This document shows, piece after piece, positions 1-7,978 of a DNA stretch of 64,000 nt; the first letter of the stretch is position 1, and every line of letters starts with the position of its first letter. The translations under genes and the position numbers were made by a program. The DNA comes from Bog-473 sp963821755. GTDB lineage: Bacteria > Actinomycetota > Acidimicrobiia > Acidimicrobiales > RAAP-2. Location of the stretch: contig CAWGEX010000002.1 in the NCBI GenBank assembly GCA_963821755.1, positions 558,001 to 622,000 of the forward strand. Direction: 5' to 3'. The notes beneath the pieces were generated by a model that was not told where the DNA came from, ran no database searches, and worked only from the letters and a program-made list of their open reading frames with translations.

Positions 1-38
1 CGGACGGCTTCCTGCTCTTCGCTGTAACTGAAATCCAT
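1..38 (-). CDS. acyl-CoA dehydrogenase, N-terminal fragment (runs off the window)
   Basis: An ATG at 38-36 on the minus strand opens a frame reading MDFSYSEEQEAVR before the window ends. This is the usual N-terminus of acyl-CoA dehydrogenases (a helix with an S-x-E-E-Q motif) and closely resembles the start of the complete dehydrogenase just upstream (MEISYTEEQLALK). It lies 39 bases downstream of that gene on the same strand, so the two probably form a tandem pair. In actinobacteria such pairs often encode two-subunit dehydrogenases. Only 12 full codons are visible, so the family call rests on a short match. Confidence 0.6.
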   Translation of the reverse strand, partial: MDFSYSEEQEAV

Positions 39-77
39 GTGAGTTCTGCCTCTGTCGTGAGTGGGTGATCGATCGGA

Positions 78-1253
78 CTAGCGCAACGACCGCGGCATGC
101 CGAGGCCGAAGATGGCGATGAGGTCACGCTGGATCTCGTTGGTGCCACCGCCGAAGGTGAGGATGATCATGGAGCGGGCGTACATCTCGAGGCGACCGGC
201 GATCACGGCGGCCGGCGAACCCCGGGTGAGGTAGCCGGCCTGGCCGAGGATCTCCAGCATCAAGCGGAAGGCCCGGAGGTAGAACTCGGTCCCGAAGACC
301 TTGATGGAGGAGGCGTCGGCCACGTCGAGCTTTCCCTGCGTGGCCTGCCAGGCCACCTTCCAGTTGATGAGGCGGAGAAACTCGAGTTCGGCGTAGACCC
401 GGGCCAGGTGCTCCTGCACCCATTCCTGGTCGTCGACCCGGCGCCCGTCCGGCAGCTTGGTGGCGTGCGCCCACGCCCGGACGTCGGCCAGCACCCGTTC
501 GATGATCCCCGGTGAGCAGAGCGTGACGCGCTCGTGGTTGAGCTGGTTGGTGATGAGGGTCCAACCCTGATTCTCGCCGCCGACCAGGCTGGTGGCTGGG
601 ACGCGGACATCCTCGTAGAAGGTGTAGTTGATGTTGTGGTCACCGAGGAGCTTCATGGGGACGACGCGGATGCCGGGCGTGTCCATGGGGATGACGAACA
701 TGGAGATGCCCTTGTGCTTGGACACGTTCGGATCCGTCCGGGTGGCCAGCCAGATGTAGTCGGCATCGCCGGCCAGGCTGGTGAAGATCTTGGAGCCGTT
801 GATCACGTACTCCTCGCCGTCGCGCACGGCCTTCGTCGTCAGCGAGGCCAGGTCGGTGCCCGAGTTCGGCTCGGTGTAGCCGATGCAGAAGTGGATCTCG
901 CCGGCCAGGATCTTGGGCAGGAAGAATTCCTTCTGCGCGTCGGTGCCGAAGTTCATGATGGTGGGACCGACCGTGTTGATGGTCAGCATCGGTACCGGTG
1001 CCCCGCTGCGCATCGATTCGTCGAAGAAGATGAACTGCTCGATGGCGGAACGGCCCTGGCCCCCCCACTCCTTGGGCCAGCCGATGCCGAGCCACCCGTC
1101 GGCGCCCATCTGCTTGACCACCCGGCGCACGGTGGGCCCGATGCCGTGCGATTGCGACAGTTCGACCTCCAACTCGGGGGTCAGCAGGTTGTCGTAGTAG
1201 GTCCTCAGCTCCCGCTTGAGCGCCAACTGCTCCTCGGTATACGAGATCTCCAT
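78..1253 (-). CDS. acyl-CoA dehydrogenase
   Basis: A 391-residue flavoprotein of the acyl-CoA dehydrogenase family, which introduces the alpha-beta double bond in acyl-CoA thioesters and passes electrons to ETF. Visible marks are the N-terminal helical domain, the flavin/substrate motif YTEPNSGTD near residue 130, the following NGSKIFTSLAGDADYI stretch, and the C-terminal GGGTNEIQRDLIA motif. The ATG at 1253 was chosen because a GGGAGGG ribosome site precedes it by about 6 bases; the frame stays open upstream but that part is not protein-like. It is divergent from the thiolase gene and followed by a second dehydrogenase start, which suggests a beta-oxidation (lipid or sterol side-chain) unit. 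The exact substrate cannot be read. Confidence 0.93.
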   Translation of the reverse strand: MEISYTEEQLALKRELRTYYDNLLTPELEVELSQSHGIGPTVRRVVKQMGADGWLGIGWPKEWGGQGRSAIEQFIFFDESMRSGAPVPMLTINTVGPTIMNFGTDAQKEFFLPKILAGEIHFCIGYTEPNSGTDLASLTTKAVRDGEEYVINGSKIFTSLAGDADYIWLATRTDPNVSKHKGISMFVIPMDTPGIRVVPMKLLGDHNINYTFYEDVRVPATSLVGGENQGWTLITNQLNHERVTLCSPGIIERVLADVRAWAHATKLPDGRRVDDQEWVQEHLARVYAELEFLRLINWKVAWQATQGKLDVADASSIKVFGTEFYLRAFRLMLEILGQAGYLTRGSPAAVIAGRLEMYARSMIILTFGGGTNEIQRDLIAIFGLGMPRSLR

Positions 1254-1463
1254 GGTGTCCCTCCCGGGCCGCGCCGCATCGGCGGCCCTGCAATCTTGGC
1301 GCAGCGAGATCGGCCGGGCGATCCCTTGCTTTGTAGAACACGTTACATTCCGGGTCCCTCGCCGGGCCAATGGGTCGGGCTGCGGGCGGGGCGCGGCCAC
1401 CCGGTAACGTGGCGTCGGCCTCGGGCGAGATCCGGGCCCCTGATCGAATCGAGGAGCCAGTCC

Positions 1464-2672
1464 ATGCCTGAAGCAGTCATCGTCGCCACCGGTCGCACCC
1501 CCATCGGCCGAGCCAACAAGGGCTCGCTGGTCGAGTGCCGTCCCGATGACCTCGCCGCACTGGTGCTCAAGGCCGTGCTGGCCAAGGTGCCGCAACTCAA
1601 TCCCTCCGACGTCGAGGACGTCCTGATGGGGTGTGGGCAGCCGGCTGGGGAGGCGGGCTACAACGTCGCCCGCGTCGCCGCCATCTTGGCCGGGATGGAC
1701 AACGTTCCCGGCGTCACGGTGAACCGCTACTGCTCCAGCTCGCTGCAGACCATCCGCATGGCGGCCCACGCCATCCGGGCCGGCGAGGGGGATGTCTTCA
1801 TCGCGGCCGGGGTGGAAACGGTCAGCCGCTACCGGCAGGGCGCCTCGGACACCGGGCCGCACAACGTGGCCTTCGCCGCCGCCGAGGAGCGCACCACGGC
1901 TCGGACGCCGGCGGTCTCGGATCCCTGGACGCCCCTGGCCGGGAGCCTGCCCGACGTCTACATCGCCATGGGGCAGACGGCGGAGAACGTGGCCGAATAC
2001 GAACAGGTCAGCCGGGAGGAGATGGACGAGTTCGCGCTGCTGTCGCAGACCCGGGCCGTGGCCTCGCAGGAAAACGGCTTCTTCGAGCGGGAGATCATCC
2101 CGGTGACGCTGCCCGACGGCACCGTGGTCACCAAGGACGACGGCCCCCGCGCCGGCACCACCCTCGAGGGCCTGGCCAAGTTGAAGCCGGTCTTCCGCGA
2201 GGGAGGCACCGTCACCGCCGGCAACGCCTGCCCGCTCAACGACGGTGCGGCGGCGGTGATCGTCATGAGTGACACCAAGGCCAAGGCGCTGGGCATCACT
2301 CCCCTGGCGCGCATCGTGGCCAGCGGCGTGACCGGGTTGAACCCCGAGATCATGGGCCTGGGCCCGGTCGACGCCTGCCGTCAGACCCTCGAGCGCGCCA
2401 AGATGACCATCGACGACATCGATCTGGTCGAGATCAATGAGGCCTTCGCGGCACAAGCCATACCTTCGGCCAAGCACCTGAGCATCAGTTGGGACAAGCT
2501 CAATGTGAAGGGGGGCGCCATCGCGCTGGGTCACCCTTTCGGTCAGACCGGCGCCCGCATCATGACCACGCTCCTCAACGCGCTGGAGGACACCGGCAAC
2601 ACCTTCGGGCTCGAATCGATGTGCGTGGGCGGCGGCCAGGGCATGGCCATGATCGTGGAGCGGCTGAGTTAG
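1464..2672 (+). CDS. acetyl-CoA C-acyltransferase (thiolase)
   Basis: A 402-residue thiolase, which cleaves 3-ketoacyl-CoA with CoA to acyl-CoA plus acetyl-CoA. The nucleophilic cysteine is Cys90 in NRYCSSSLQ. The C-terminal catalytic motifs are GHPFGQTGAR (His357) and MCVGGGQG (Cys387), and NEAFAAQ is also present, so all active-site elements are intact. The ATG at 1464 follows a GAGGAG ribosome site at 1451-1456. It is divergent from the acyl-CoA dehydrogenase gene pair, with about 210 bases between the start codons. The pair gives the first and last steps of one beta-oxidation turn. Paralogues of this family include biosynthetic acetoacetyl-CoA thiolases, but the dehydrogenase context favours degradation. 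Confidence 0.93.
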   Translation: MPEAVIVATGRTPIGRANKGSLVECRPDDLAALVLKAVLAKVPQLNPSDVEDVLMGCGQPAGEAGYNVARVAAILAGMDNVPGVTVNRYCSSSLQTIRMAAHAIRAGEGDVFIAAGVETVSRYRQGASDTGPHNVAFAAAEERTTARTPAVSDPWTPLAGSLPDVYIAMGQTAENVAEYEQVSREEMDEFALLSQTRAVASQENGFFEREIIPVTLPDGTVVTKDDGPRAGTTLEGLAKLKPVFREGGTVTAGNACPLNDGAAAVIVMSDTKAKALGITPLARIVASGVTGLNPEIMGLGPVDACRQTLERAKMTIDDIDLVEINEAFAAQAIPSAKHLSISWDKLNVKGGAIALGHPFGQTGARIMTTLLNALEDTGNTFGLESMCVGGGQGMAMIVERLS

Positions 2673-2766
2673 TCCAGCCGGACCCGGCGTCCGACGGCAC
2701 TCGGGAAGGTGACGCTCGCGGAGGCGATGTCTGAGGTGGCTGAGACATAGGTGCCACACTTGTTCC

Positions 2767-3144
2767 ATGTCCGACTCGAATGGAACTCGCGAGGGCTATC
2801 ACACCATCACGCCTCGCATTGTCGTTGACGACGTGGCGGCCCAGGTTCGCTTCCTGCGCCTCGTGTTCGAGGCAGGTGGTGAGGTTGAACCGGACCGACC
2901 GGCCGAGATGCGCATCGGCGACTCGCTGCTCATGGTGACGTCGGCCACCGAGCGTGAGCGATTTCCGGCGTTCCTGTACGTCTATGTGCCTCAGGCCGAC
3001 GAGGTGTACCAACGGGCGATTGCGGCTGGGGCGACTTCATTAGAGGCCCCGATCGACACGCCGTACGGTGATCGCCGGGGCATGGTCCGTGACCCGTTTG
3101 GAAATATCTTCCAAATCGCTCACCGGATTGCCACGACCTCCTAG
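2767..3144 (+). CDS. VOC family (glyoxalase/bleomycin-resistance-like) protein
   Basis: A 125-residue protein with the fold pattern of the vicinal-oxygen-chelate superfamily: ITPRIVVDDVAAQVRFLRLVFEA at the N-terminus, a central strand-rich part, and the closing GDRRGMVRDPFGNIFQIAHR. The DPFGN motif is the signature of the PhnB/glyoxalase-like branch. These proteins bind a metal and either isomerise thiol adducts, cleave rings or sequester drugs; the substrate here is unknown. Neighbours (thiolase upstream, SDR downstream) are separately spaced and give no function. No clear ribosome site precedes the ATG; a weak CACACT hexamer sits six bases before it, so the mRNA may be leaderless. Confidence 0.82.
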   Translation: MSDSNGTREGYHTITPRIVVDDVAAQVRFLRLVFEAGGEVEPDRPAEMRIGDSLLMVTSATERERFPAFLYVYVPQADEVYQRAIAAGATSLEAPIDTPYGDRRGMVRDPFGNIFQIAHRIATTS

Positions 3145-3188
3145 CGAGCGGATCGAACCCAGTGGGCTGGAGGCGCGCACGACGCCCT

Positions 3189-3194
3189 TAGGGT
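3189..3194 (+). promoter_or_regulatory. TANNNT -10 element of a leaderless SDR mRNA
   Basis: TAGGGT ends exactly six bases before the GTG at 3201, which puts the predicted transcription start on the start codon. No ribosome site is seen. This is the arrangement known for leaderless actinobacterial genes and it recurs in this window. Confidence 0.5.
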
Positions 3195-3200
3195 GCGAAT

Positions 3201-4070
3201 GTGACGAATTGGACCGCGGCCGATATACCCGACCAGACCGGACGGACCTGCGTGGTCACCGGTGCCAACAGCGGTCTCGGCGCGGTGATCGCCACTGAGC
3301 TGGCGCGCGCCGGCGCACACGTCGTCGTCGCCTGTCGCGATGTCACCAAGGGCGAGCGGGCCGCCGCGTCGATGCCGGGCAGCGTCGAAGTCCGTCACCT
3401 CGACCTGGCCGACCTGGCCTCGGTTCGCGCCTTTGCAGCCGGCCTGGATGAGGTCGCCGTCCTGGTCAACAACGCCGGAGTCATGGCCACGCCGAAGCGC
3501 CGCACCAAGGATGGTTTCGAGTTACAGATCGGAACCAACCACCTCGGCCACTTCGCGCTCACCGGCCTATTGCTGGATCGAATCACCGACCGCGTCGTCA
3601 CCATGTCGAGCGCGGGCCATCGGATGGGTCGCATCGACCTTGAGGACCTCAACTGGGATCACCGCCGCTATTCGCGGTGGCAGGCGTACGGGCAATCCAA
3701 ATTGGCCAACCTGATGTTCACGTACCAGCTCCAACGTCGATTCACTGCCGCCCAATCGAACCGAAAGGCGCTGGCCGCGCACCCCGGGTACGCCGCCACC
3801 AATTTGCAGTCTCACACCGACTCGATCCAGGACCGACTGATGAGTGTGACCAACCGACTGGTGGCGCAGAGCGCCGAGATGGGGGCGCTGCCTGCTCTCT
3901 ACGCCGCGACGTTCCCCACCGTTCCCGGTGGTTCATTTGTCGGACCGGACAGACTCTTTGAACAGCGTGGCCATCCGAAAGTCGTTCGGTCGAGCGCGCG
4001 CTCCTACGATGAAGCCCAGGCTGTCGCCCTCTGGAGCCTTTCGGAGACCCTCACCGGGGTCGCATTCTGA
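3201..4070 (+). CDS. short-chain dehydrogenase/reductase
   Basis: A 289-residue oxidoreductase of the retinol-dehydrogenase/WW-oxidoreductase-like SDR group. The Rossmann motif is TGANSGLG, followed by the DLADLASVR segment, NNAGVM, the catalytic serine in TMSSAGH and Tyr/Lys in YGQSK, so the NAD(P)-dependent active site is complete. The GTG at 3201 is supported by the adjacent -10 hexamer. Residue 108 (in FELQ) is encoded by the rare codon TTA, a position that is normally Leu in this family. The gene is convergent with the phosphosugar isomerase gene that follows. The substrate is unknown. Confidence 0.9.
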   Translation: MTNWTAADIPDQTGRTCVVTGANSGLGAVIATELARAGAHVVVACRDVTKGERAAASMPGSVEVRHLDLADLASVRAFAAGLDEVAVLVNNAGVMATPKRRTKDGFELQIGTNHLGHFALTGLLLDRITDRVVTMSSAGHRMGRIDLEDLNWDHRRYSRWQAYGQSKLANLMFTYQLQRRFTAAQSNRKALAAHPGYAATNLQSHTDSIQDRLMSVTNRLVAQSAEMGALPALYAATFPTVPGGSFVGPDRLFEQRGHPKVVRSSARSYDEAQAVALWSLSETLTGVAF

Positions 4071-4072
4071 CT

Positions 4073-4114
4073 CTTCGTCAGACACGGCCGGCCGCGTCCT
4101 CCCTGACGACGAAG
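4073..4114. terminator. possible bidirectional terminator between convergent genes
   Basis: CTTCGTC at 4073-4079 is matched by GACGAAG at 4108-4114, enclosing the self-complementary CGGCCGGCCG core. It lies in the 63-base gap between two convergent stop codons. There is no T-run, so this is a structural guess only. Confidence 0.3.
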
Positions 4115-4133
4115 TGCCGGCGGCTGCACGCCC

Positions 4134-5201
4134 CTACTCCTTGGCGGCCACCGCACCGGTGGCTCCCGGCGTCTCGCTGGCCCGACCGTCCTCGACCGCC
4201 GGAACGGGGCCGGGGTCGGTGCCTTCCCGCCCGGCCAGGTGCAAGGAGACGAAGTCGCCGAACAGGGCCAGGTCGAACAGGCGAGCGAGATCGTCCTCGC
4301 CCTCGGCCCAGACCGGGATGACGTCGGCCATGACCTCGTCGATGACCTGGTTGACGAAGGCCACACGGCGGGCCACCAGCGGGCCCTCGCCGGCATGGCG
4401 CAAGGTGACGAGCGAGAGCACCTGTCGGGTGACGTCGCCGTTCTGGCCCCACCCGGCGACCTCATTGTGTGAGAGCTCCGGTTGTACCGCCGCAAAGGCC
4501 GGCGTCTTGGCATTGGCGTTGATCTGCGTCTTCCAGCGCTGCGCCGCCACCGCATTCATGCCCACCGAGCCGTAGATGAGCGGCATGGTGCGCCCGATGC
4601 GTCGGGCGACCTCTTCGGCCGGGCTGCGAGCGGCCACCAGTGCGTCGCGTCGCCGGCGCAACGACGGGAGGCAGTCGGCGAGCGACCGGGTCACGTCTGG
4701 CACCACGCCGAGGTGCGCCAGGGTCAGGAGGAGCGGGACCACGGCGGCGCCCCAGGCAGTGCGGGAAGCGGGAAGGTCGCCGGGCAGCGGGAAGTGCGCC
4801 AGGCCCGATGCCAGAGCCAGCTCGGTCAGTGCCCCACCCCCCGAGATGGCGATCAGGGGTGCCCCCCGCTCGCGGGCCGATCGGGCCGCGCTGACGGTCT
4901 CCTCGGTGTCGCCGGACCACGACACGGCGAAGACCAGAGAGTCGGGACCCACGAAGGCAGGCACGTCGTCGCCCTTGCTCACCACGATCGGGATGGACGC
5001 CCTCATGGCGGCGGCGGCATCGCCGGCCAGCCCGCTGCTGCCGACGCCACACACCACGACGGCGCGCAGGTCATCCCGTGCGGGAAGGGTCACCCGGCGG
5101 AGGACATCGATGGCGTCGTCGGTCGCGGCACCAAGTTGCTCGGGCAGTCCGGCCGTGGCGTCCCACAGGCCGAGGGTGTCGAGCGGGTACGGGTTGCTCA
5201 C
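4134..5201 (-). CDS. SIS-domain phosphosugar isomerase (bifunctional phosphoglucose/phosphomannose isomerase type)
   Basis: A 355-residue two-SIS-domain protein. It shows VVVCGVGSSGLAGD and VSWSGDTEETVSA (phosphosugar-binding loops) and QPELSHNEVAGW with the catalytic Glu/His region of the PGI/PMI family, which interconverts fructose-6-P with glucose-6-P and mannose-6-P. The GTG start at 5201 overlaps the stop of the upstream Trm112-like gene in a GTGA quartet, so the two are translationally coupled. The set SIS isomerase, Trm112-like protein, phosphomannomutase is a conserved actinobacterial neighbourhood (Mycobacterium tuberculosis Rv3256c-Rv3257c is similar), which points to mannose supply for GDP-mannose. 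A variable tail after about residue 330 is probably disordered. Confidence 0.85.
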   Translation of the reverse strand: MSNPYPLDTLGLWDATAGLPEQLGAATDDAIDVLRRVTLPARDDLRAVVVCGVGSSGLAGDAAAAMRASIPIVVSKGDDVPAFVGPDSLVFAVSWSGDTEETVSAARSARERGAPLIAISGGGALTELALASGLAHFPLPGDLPASRTAWGAAVVPLLLTLAHLGVVPDVTRSLADCLPSLRRRRDALVAARSPAEEVARRIGRTMPLIYGSVGMNAVAAQRWKTQINANAKTPAFAAVQPELSHNEVAGWGQNGDVTRQVLSLVTLRHAGEGPLVARRVAFVNQVIDEVMADVIPVWAEGEDDLARLFDLALFGDFVSLHLAGREGTDPGPVPAVEDGRASETPGATGAVAAKE

Positions 5202-5440
5202 CCCACCTGTGGCCCGGTGGCTCGCACCCCGTCCTGTTCTGCTTTGGCCGTCAAGCGACCATGCTCGGCGTCGGTGACATCGGTCGCTTCTTCGACCAGC
5301 AGGATGGGCACACCGTCCTCCACCCGGTAGCTCTTGTGCAGCCGCGGATTGTAGAGAATGCCTTCGTCGGCGAACCAGAGGAGCGGGCTCTTGTCGACCG
5401 GGCAGGCCAGGACGTCCAGCAACAACGGGTCAAGGGTCAT
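5198..5440 (-). CDS. Trm112-like small protein
   Basis: An 80-residue protein starting MTLDPLLLDVLACPVDKSPL and containing YRVEDGVPILL, the pattern of the Trm112/UPF0434 family. Classical members carry paired CxxC zinc ligands; here only one cysteine is visible, so zinc binding is probably lost. The ATG at 5440 was chosen because the residues upstream are not family-like and a ribosome site (AGGAGACG) precedes it. It ends inside the start of the isomerase gene (GTGA overlap) and follows the phosphomannomutase by 19 bases, so all three form one minus-strand operon. Its role in that operon is not established. Confidence 0.8.
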   Translation of the reverse strand: MTLDPLLLDVLACPVDKSPLLWFADEGILYNPRLHKSYRVEDGVPILLVEEATDVTDAEHGRLTAKAEQDGVRATGPQVG

Positions 5441-5459
5441 GGAATGCGTCTCCTTCAGG

Positions 5460-6824
5460 TCACGGGGTGGCGGTGGCGAATCGGGCGATGAGGGCCTGGA
5501 CGTCGGCCACATGGGCGGCGCAGAGCGCCGGCGTCGATGCCTCGACGTTGAGCCGCAGCAGTGGCTCGGTGTTGGAGGGGCGCACGTTGTACCACCAGTC
5601 GTGGTGTTCGACCGTCAGTCCATCGAGCAGATCAATGGACGCGCCGGCCAGACGTTCGTGGGCGGCGATCGCCTCGACCGTGGCCGCCGGATCCGGCACT
5701 TCGGTGTTGATCTCCCCCGAGTCGCTGTAGCGCTGGTAGGGAGCCAGCAGCCCCGAAAGGGTCTGGTCGCTCTGACTCAGCAGTTCGAGGACGAGGAGCG
5801 CGGTGATGATGCCCGAGTCGGCGCGGAAATTGTCGCGGTAGTAGTAGTGGCCCGAGTGCTCTCCCCCGAAGACAGCGCCCGTTTCGGCCATGACCTTCTT
5901 GATGATGGAGTGACCCACCTTGGTCCGGAAGGCCTTGCCGCCCAACGCTTCCACCGTTTCGGGGACGATGTGGGAGCAGATGAGGTTGTACAGCACCGTC
6001 TCGCCTGGGTGCTTGCGCAGCATGGAGGCGGCGACAAGCGCCGTCGTGAGCGAACCGGAGACCGGCTGGGCCCGCTCGTCCACCAGGAAGACACGATCGG
6101 CATCGCCGTCGAACGCCAATCCGATGTCAGCGCCCTGCGCCAGGACGGCCGCCTGCAGATCAACCAGGTTCTCCGGCTGGATCGGGTCGGCCGGGTGATT
6201 GGGGAAGGACCCGTCCAACTCGGGATAGAGGATCTCGACCGAGAACGGCAGGTGGGCGAACACGGTCGGGACGACGAGCCCACCCATCCCGTTGGCGGTG
6301 TCGGCCACCACCTTGAGCGGGCGCAGCGAGCCACGGTCGACGAACGAGAGCACATGCTCGGCCCACTGGGGCAGCAGATCCAACTCTCGCCACGTCCCGG
6401 TGAGGGCACCCATGGGCTCGTCCAGGAGGTCCTCGGCCAGCTCCTGGATCTCGAGCAGGCCGGTGTCGATGCCGATGGGACGCGCCCCGGAGAGACACAG
6501 CTTGATGCCGTTGTACCGGGCCGGATTGTGCGACGCCGTGAACATGGCTCCGGGCGCATCGAGGTGGCCCGAGGCGAAATAGAGGAAATCGGTCGACCCC
6601 AGACCCAGGTCCGTCACGCCGACGCCTTCGGACCTGGCCCCGTCGGCGAACGCTCGCGAGAGCTCGACGCCCGAGGTGCGCATATCGCGGGCCATCAGGA
6701 TTTGCGGAGCCACCGCGAAGCGGGCCACCGCCCGCCCGATGGCCCGACACATGGCGGCATCGAGCTGGTCGGGCACGGTGCCCCGGATGTCGTAGGCCTT
6801 GAAGACGGTGTCCATACGGGTCAT
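5460..6824 (-). CDS. manB: phosphomannomutase/phosphoglucomutase
   Basis: A 454-residue alpha-D-phosphohexomutase that interconverts mannose-6-P and mannose-1-P (or the glucose forms). The phosphoserine loop is TASHNP (Ser98), the Mg site is DGDADR at 239-244, the sugar-specificity loop is GGEHSGH, and the phosphate-binding RPSNTEPLLR closes the C-terminal domain. It heads the operon with the Trm112-like and SIS isomerase genes. With the pyrophosphorylase at 26954-28030 it could complete a route from fructose-6-P to GDP-mannose. An in-frame ATG at 6815 (MDTVFKAYDIRG) is an alternative start; neither start has a convincing ribosome site. Confidence 0.92.
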   Translation of the reverse strand: MTRMDTVFKAYDIRGTVPDQLDAAMCRAIGRAVARFAVAPQILMARDMRTSGVELSRAFADGARSEGVGVTDLGLGSTDFLYFASGHLDAPGAMFTASHNPARYNGIKLCLSGARPIGIDTGLLEIQELAEDLLDEPMGALTGTWRELDLLPQWAEHVLSFVDRGSLRPLKVVADTANGMGGLVVPTVFAHLPFSVEILYPELDGSFPNHPADPIQPENLVDLQAAVLAQGADIGLAFDGDADRVFLVDERAQPVSGSLTTALVAASMLRKHPGETVLYNLICSHIVPETVEALGGKAFRTKVGHSIIKKVMAETGAVFGGEHSGHYYYRDNFRADSGIITALLVLELLSQSDQTLSGLLAPYQRYSDSGEINTEVPDPAATVEAIAAHERLAGASIDLLDGLTVEHHDWWYNVRPSNTEPLLRLNVEASTPALCAAHVADVQALIARFATATP

Positions 6825-6886
6825 GACCCGGCCAACCTTAGGGGGCCGACGAAAGGTGTCCGCCGGTGGCCGTACGGCGGCGCCCG

Positions 6887-6933
6887 GGCCGGGGCGGAGG
6901 CCGGAGGCCGGGGCCGGGGCCGGGGCCGGCCGG
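6887..6933. repeat. GC-only microsatellite (GGGGCC/GGAGGCC units)
   Basis: A run of G and C with three near-perfect GGGGCC units and related GGAGGCC units in the 115-base gap between the CPBP protease stop and the phosphomannomutase start. It is probably slippage-derived and could fold into strong structure. Confidence 0.5.
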
Positions 6934-6939
6934 GCCGCC

Positions 6940-7893
6940 CTAATGGATCAATCCGCCCCGTTGGCTGAGAATGGTCAGGACGGCCACCAGGTTGAAGGAC
7001 GCGTGCGCCACCATGTTCATGCCCAATCGCCCGGTGCGATAGGAGATGGTGGCCAGGGCGATCCCGAACACGGCCAGCCCGGCCAACTGGACCAATTCGC
7101 CGTGGGCCAGGCCGAAGAGGATCCCGTCGGCGATGACGGCCAGGACGACGCCGGCGACCCGGGCCCGTGAGGGTGTGGCGCGGACGGGCGTGAAGAGCCG
7201 GACGAGGGCCTTGAGAAGCAGGCCGCGGAACAGCAGCTCCTCCATGAACGGGGCGACGATGACCGTGGCCAAGGCGACGATCAAGAAGCCGCCGCCGTGC
7301 GAACCCCCGGTCAGCTTCTGCGACGGCGCATTGAAGTTGTGGATGTCGTGCTGAAAGGGGAGGTACAAGACGATGATGACGATTTGGCCGCCGATCCCGA
7401 CGGCGATCCCGACCAGGTCGATGAGACGAAAACGAACGCCCAGGTCGGCCAGGAAGTGGCGTGTCCCGTGTCGACGGCTGGCCAACCAGGGAGCGCCGAA
7501 GAATCCGATCCACAATCCGAGCAAGGTCGAGACGACGTACCACTCGGGAGGCACCGGCGCCGAGGCGATCGACGTGATCTGCCCGCTGGTCTTCCCGGCG
7601 ATGACGCCGGCGACCATTCCGAAGACCCCGGCCAGGAGCTGCCCGATGACGAAGCCGGCGACGGCGTAGATCAGCCAGGCCCAGGCGTGGTGCTTGGTGG
7701 TCGGTGGCACGCCTGGTCGGTCGAGGAAGGGCCCATCCCCGGGAACCAGCTCCGGGGGTGGCGGGATTGGGACGGCCAGCCCGGAGGAGTTGACCAGGTC
7801 CAGCGGCATATACCCCTCCGGTACGGACCCCGGAGCGAGCGGTGGTGGGTTCCTGCCTCCCGGGAACACCGACTTGGGGTCGATTTCGCTCAC
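6940..7893 (-). CDS. CPBP family intramembrane glutamic endopeptidase
   Basis: A 317-residue membrane protein of the CPBP (CAAX protease/bacteriocin-processing) family. The first 65 residues are Pro-rich and probably cytoplasmic. Hydrophobic segments follow at roughly 71-100, 118-140, 157-180, 203-220 and 245-285. The catalytic motifs are EELLFRG (Glu218, Glu219, Arg223), FGLAHG (His264) and MVAHASFN (His297), so the active site is complete. The GTG at 7893 fits the frame. It is divergent from ftsH, with an 85-base shared promoter region. Family members process or degrade membrane proteins; its substrate here is unknown. Confidence 0.88.
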   Translation of the reverse strand: MSEIDPKSVFPGGRNPPPLAPGSVPEGYMPLDLVNSSGLAVPIPPPPELVPGDGPFLDRPGVPPTTKHHAWAWLIYAVAGFVIGQLLAGVFGMVAGVIAGKTSGQITSIASAPVPPEWYVVSTLLGLWIGFFGAPWLASRRHGTRHFLADLGVRFRLIDLVGIAVGIGGQIVIIVLYLPFQHDIHNFNAPSQKLTGGSHGGGFLIVALATVIVAPFMEELLFRGLLLKALVRLFTPVRATPSRARVAGVVLAVIADGILFGLAHGELVQLAGLAVFGIALATISYRTGRLGMNMVAHASFNLVAVLTILSQRGGLIH

Positions 7894-7969
7894 CGGCCCG
7901 ACGATACTGGCACGCCAGGCGCCAATGGCCTCCCCCTCCGGGCGGTCACCACTTGGTGAATTGGACGCA

Positions 7970-7975
7970 TAGCAT
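7970..7975 (+). promoter_or_regulatory. TANNNT -10 element of ftsH
   Basis: TAGCAT ends six bases before the second of two consecutive GTG codons (7982), so a leaderless start at 7982 is as likely as the upstream GTG at 7979. Confidence 0.45.
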
Positions 7976-7978
7976 GGC

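Noticed and set aside
5358..6968. 536-codon open frame antisense to phosphomannomutase
   Set aside because: The opposite strand has complete active-site motifs of phosphomannomutase; the antisense translation is low in hydrophobic structure and unlike any family.
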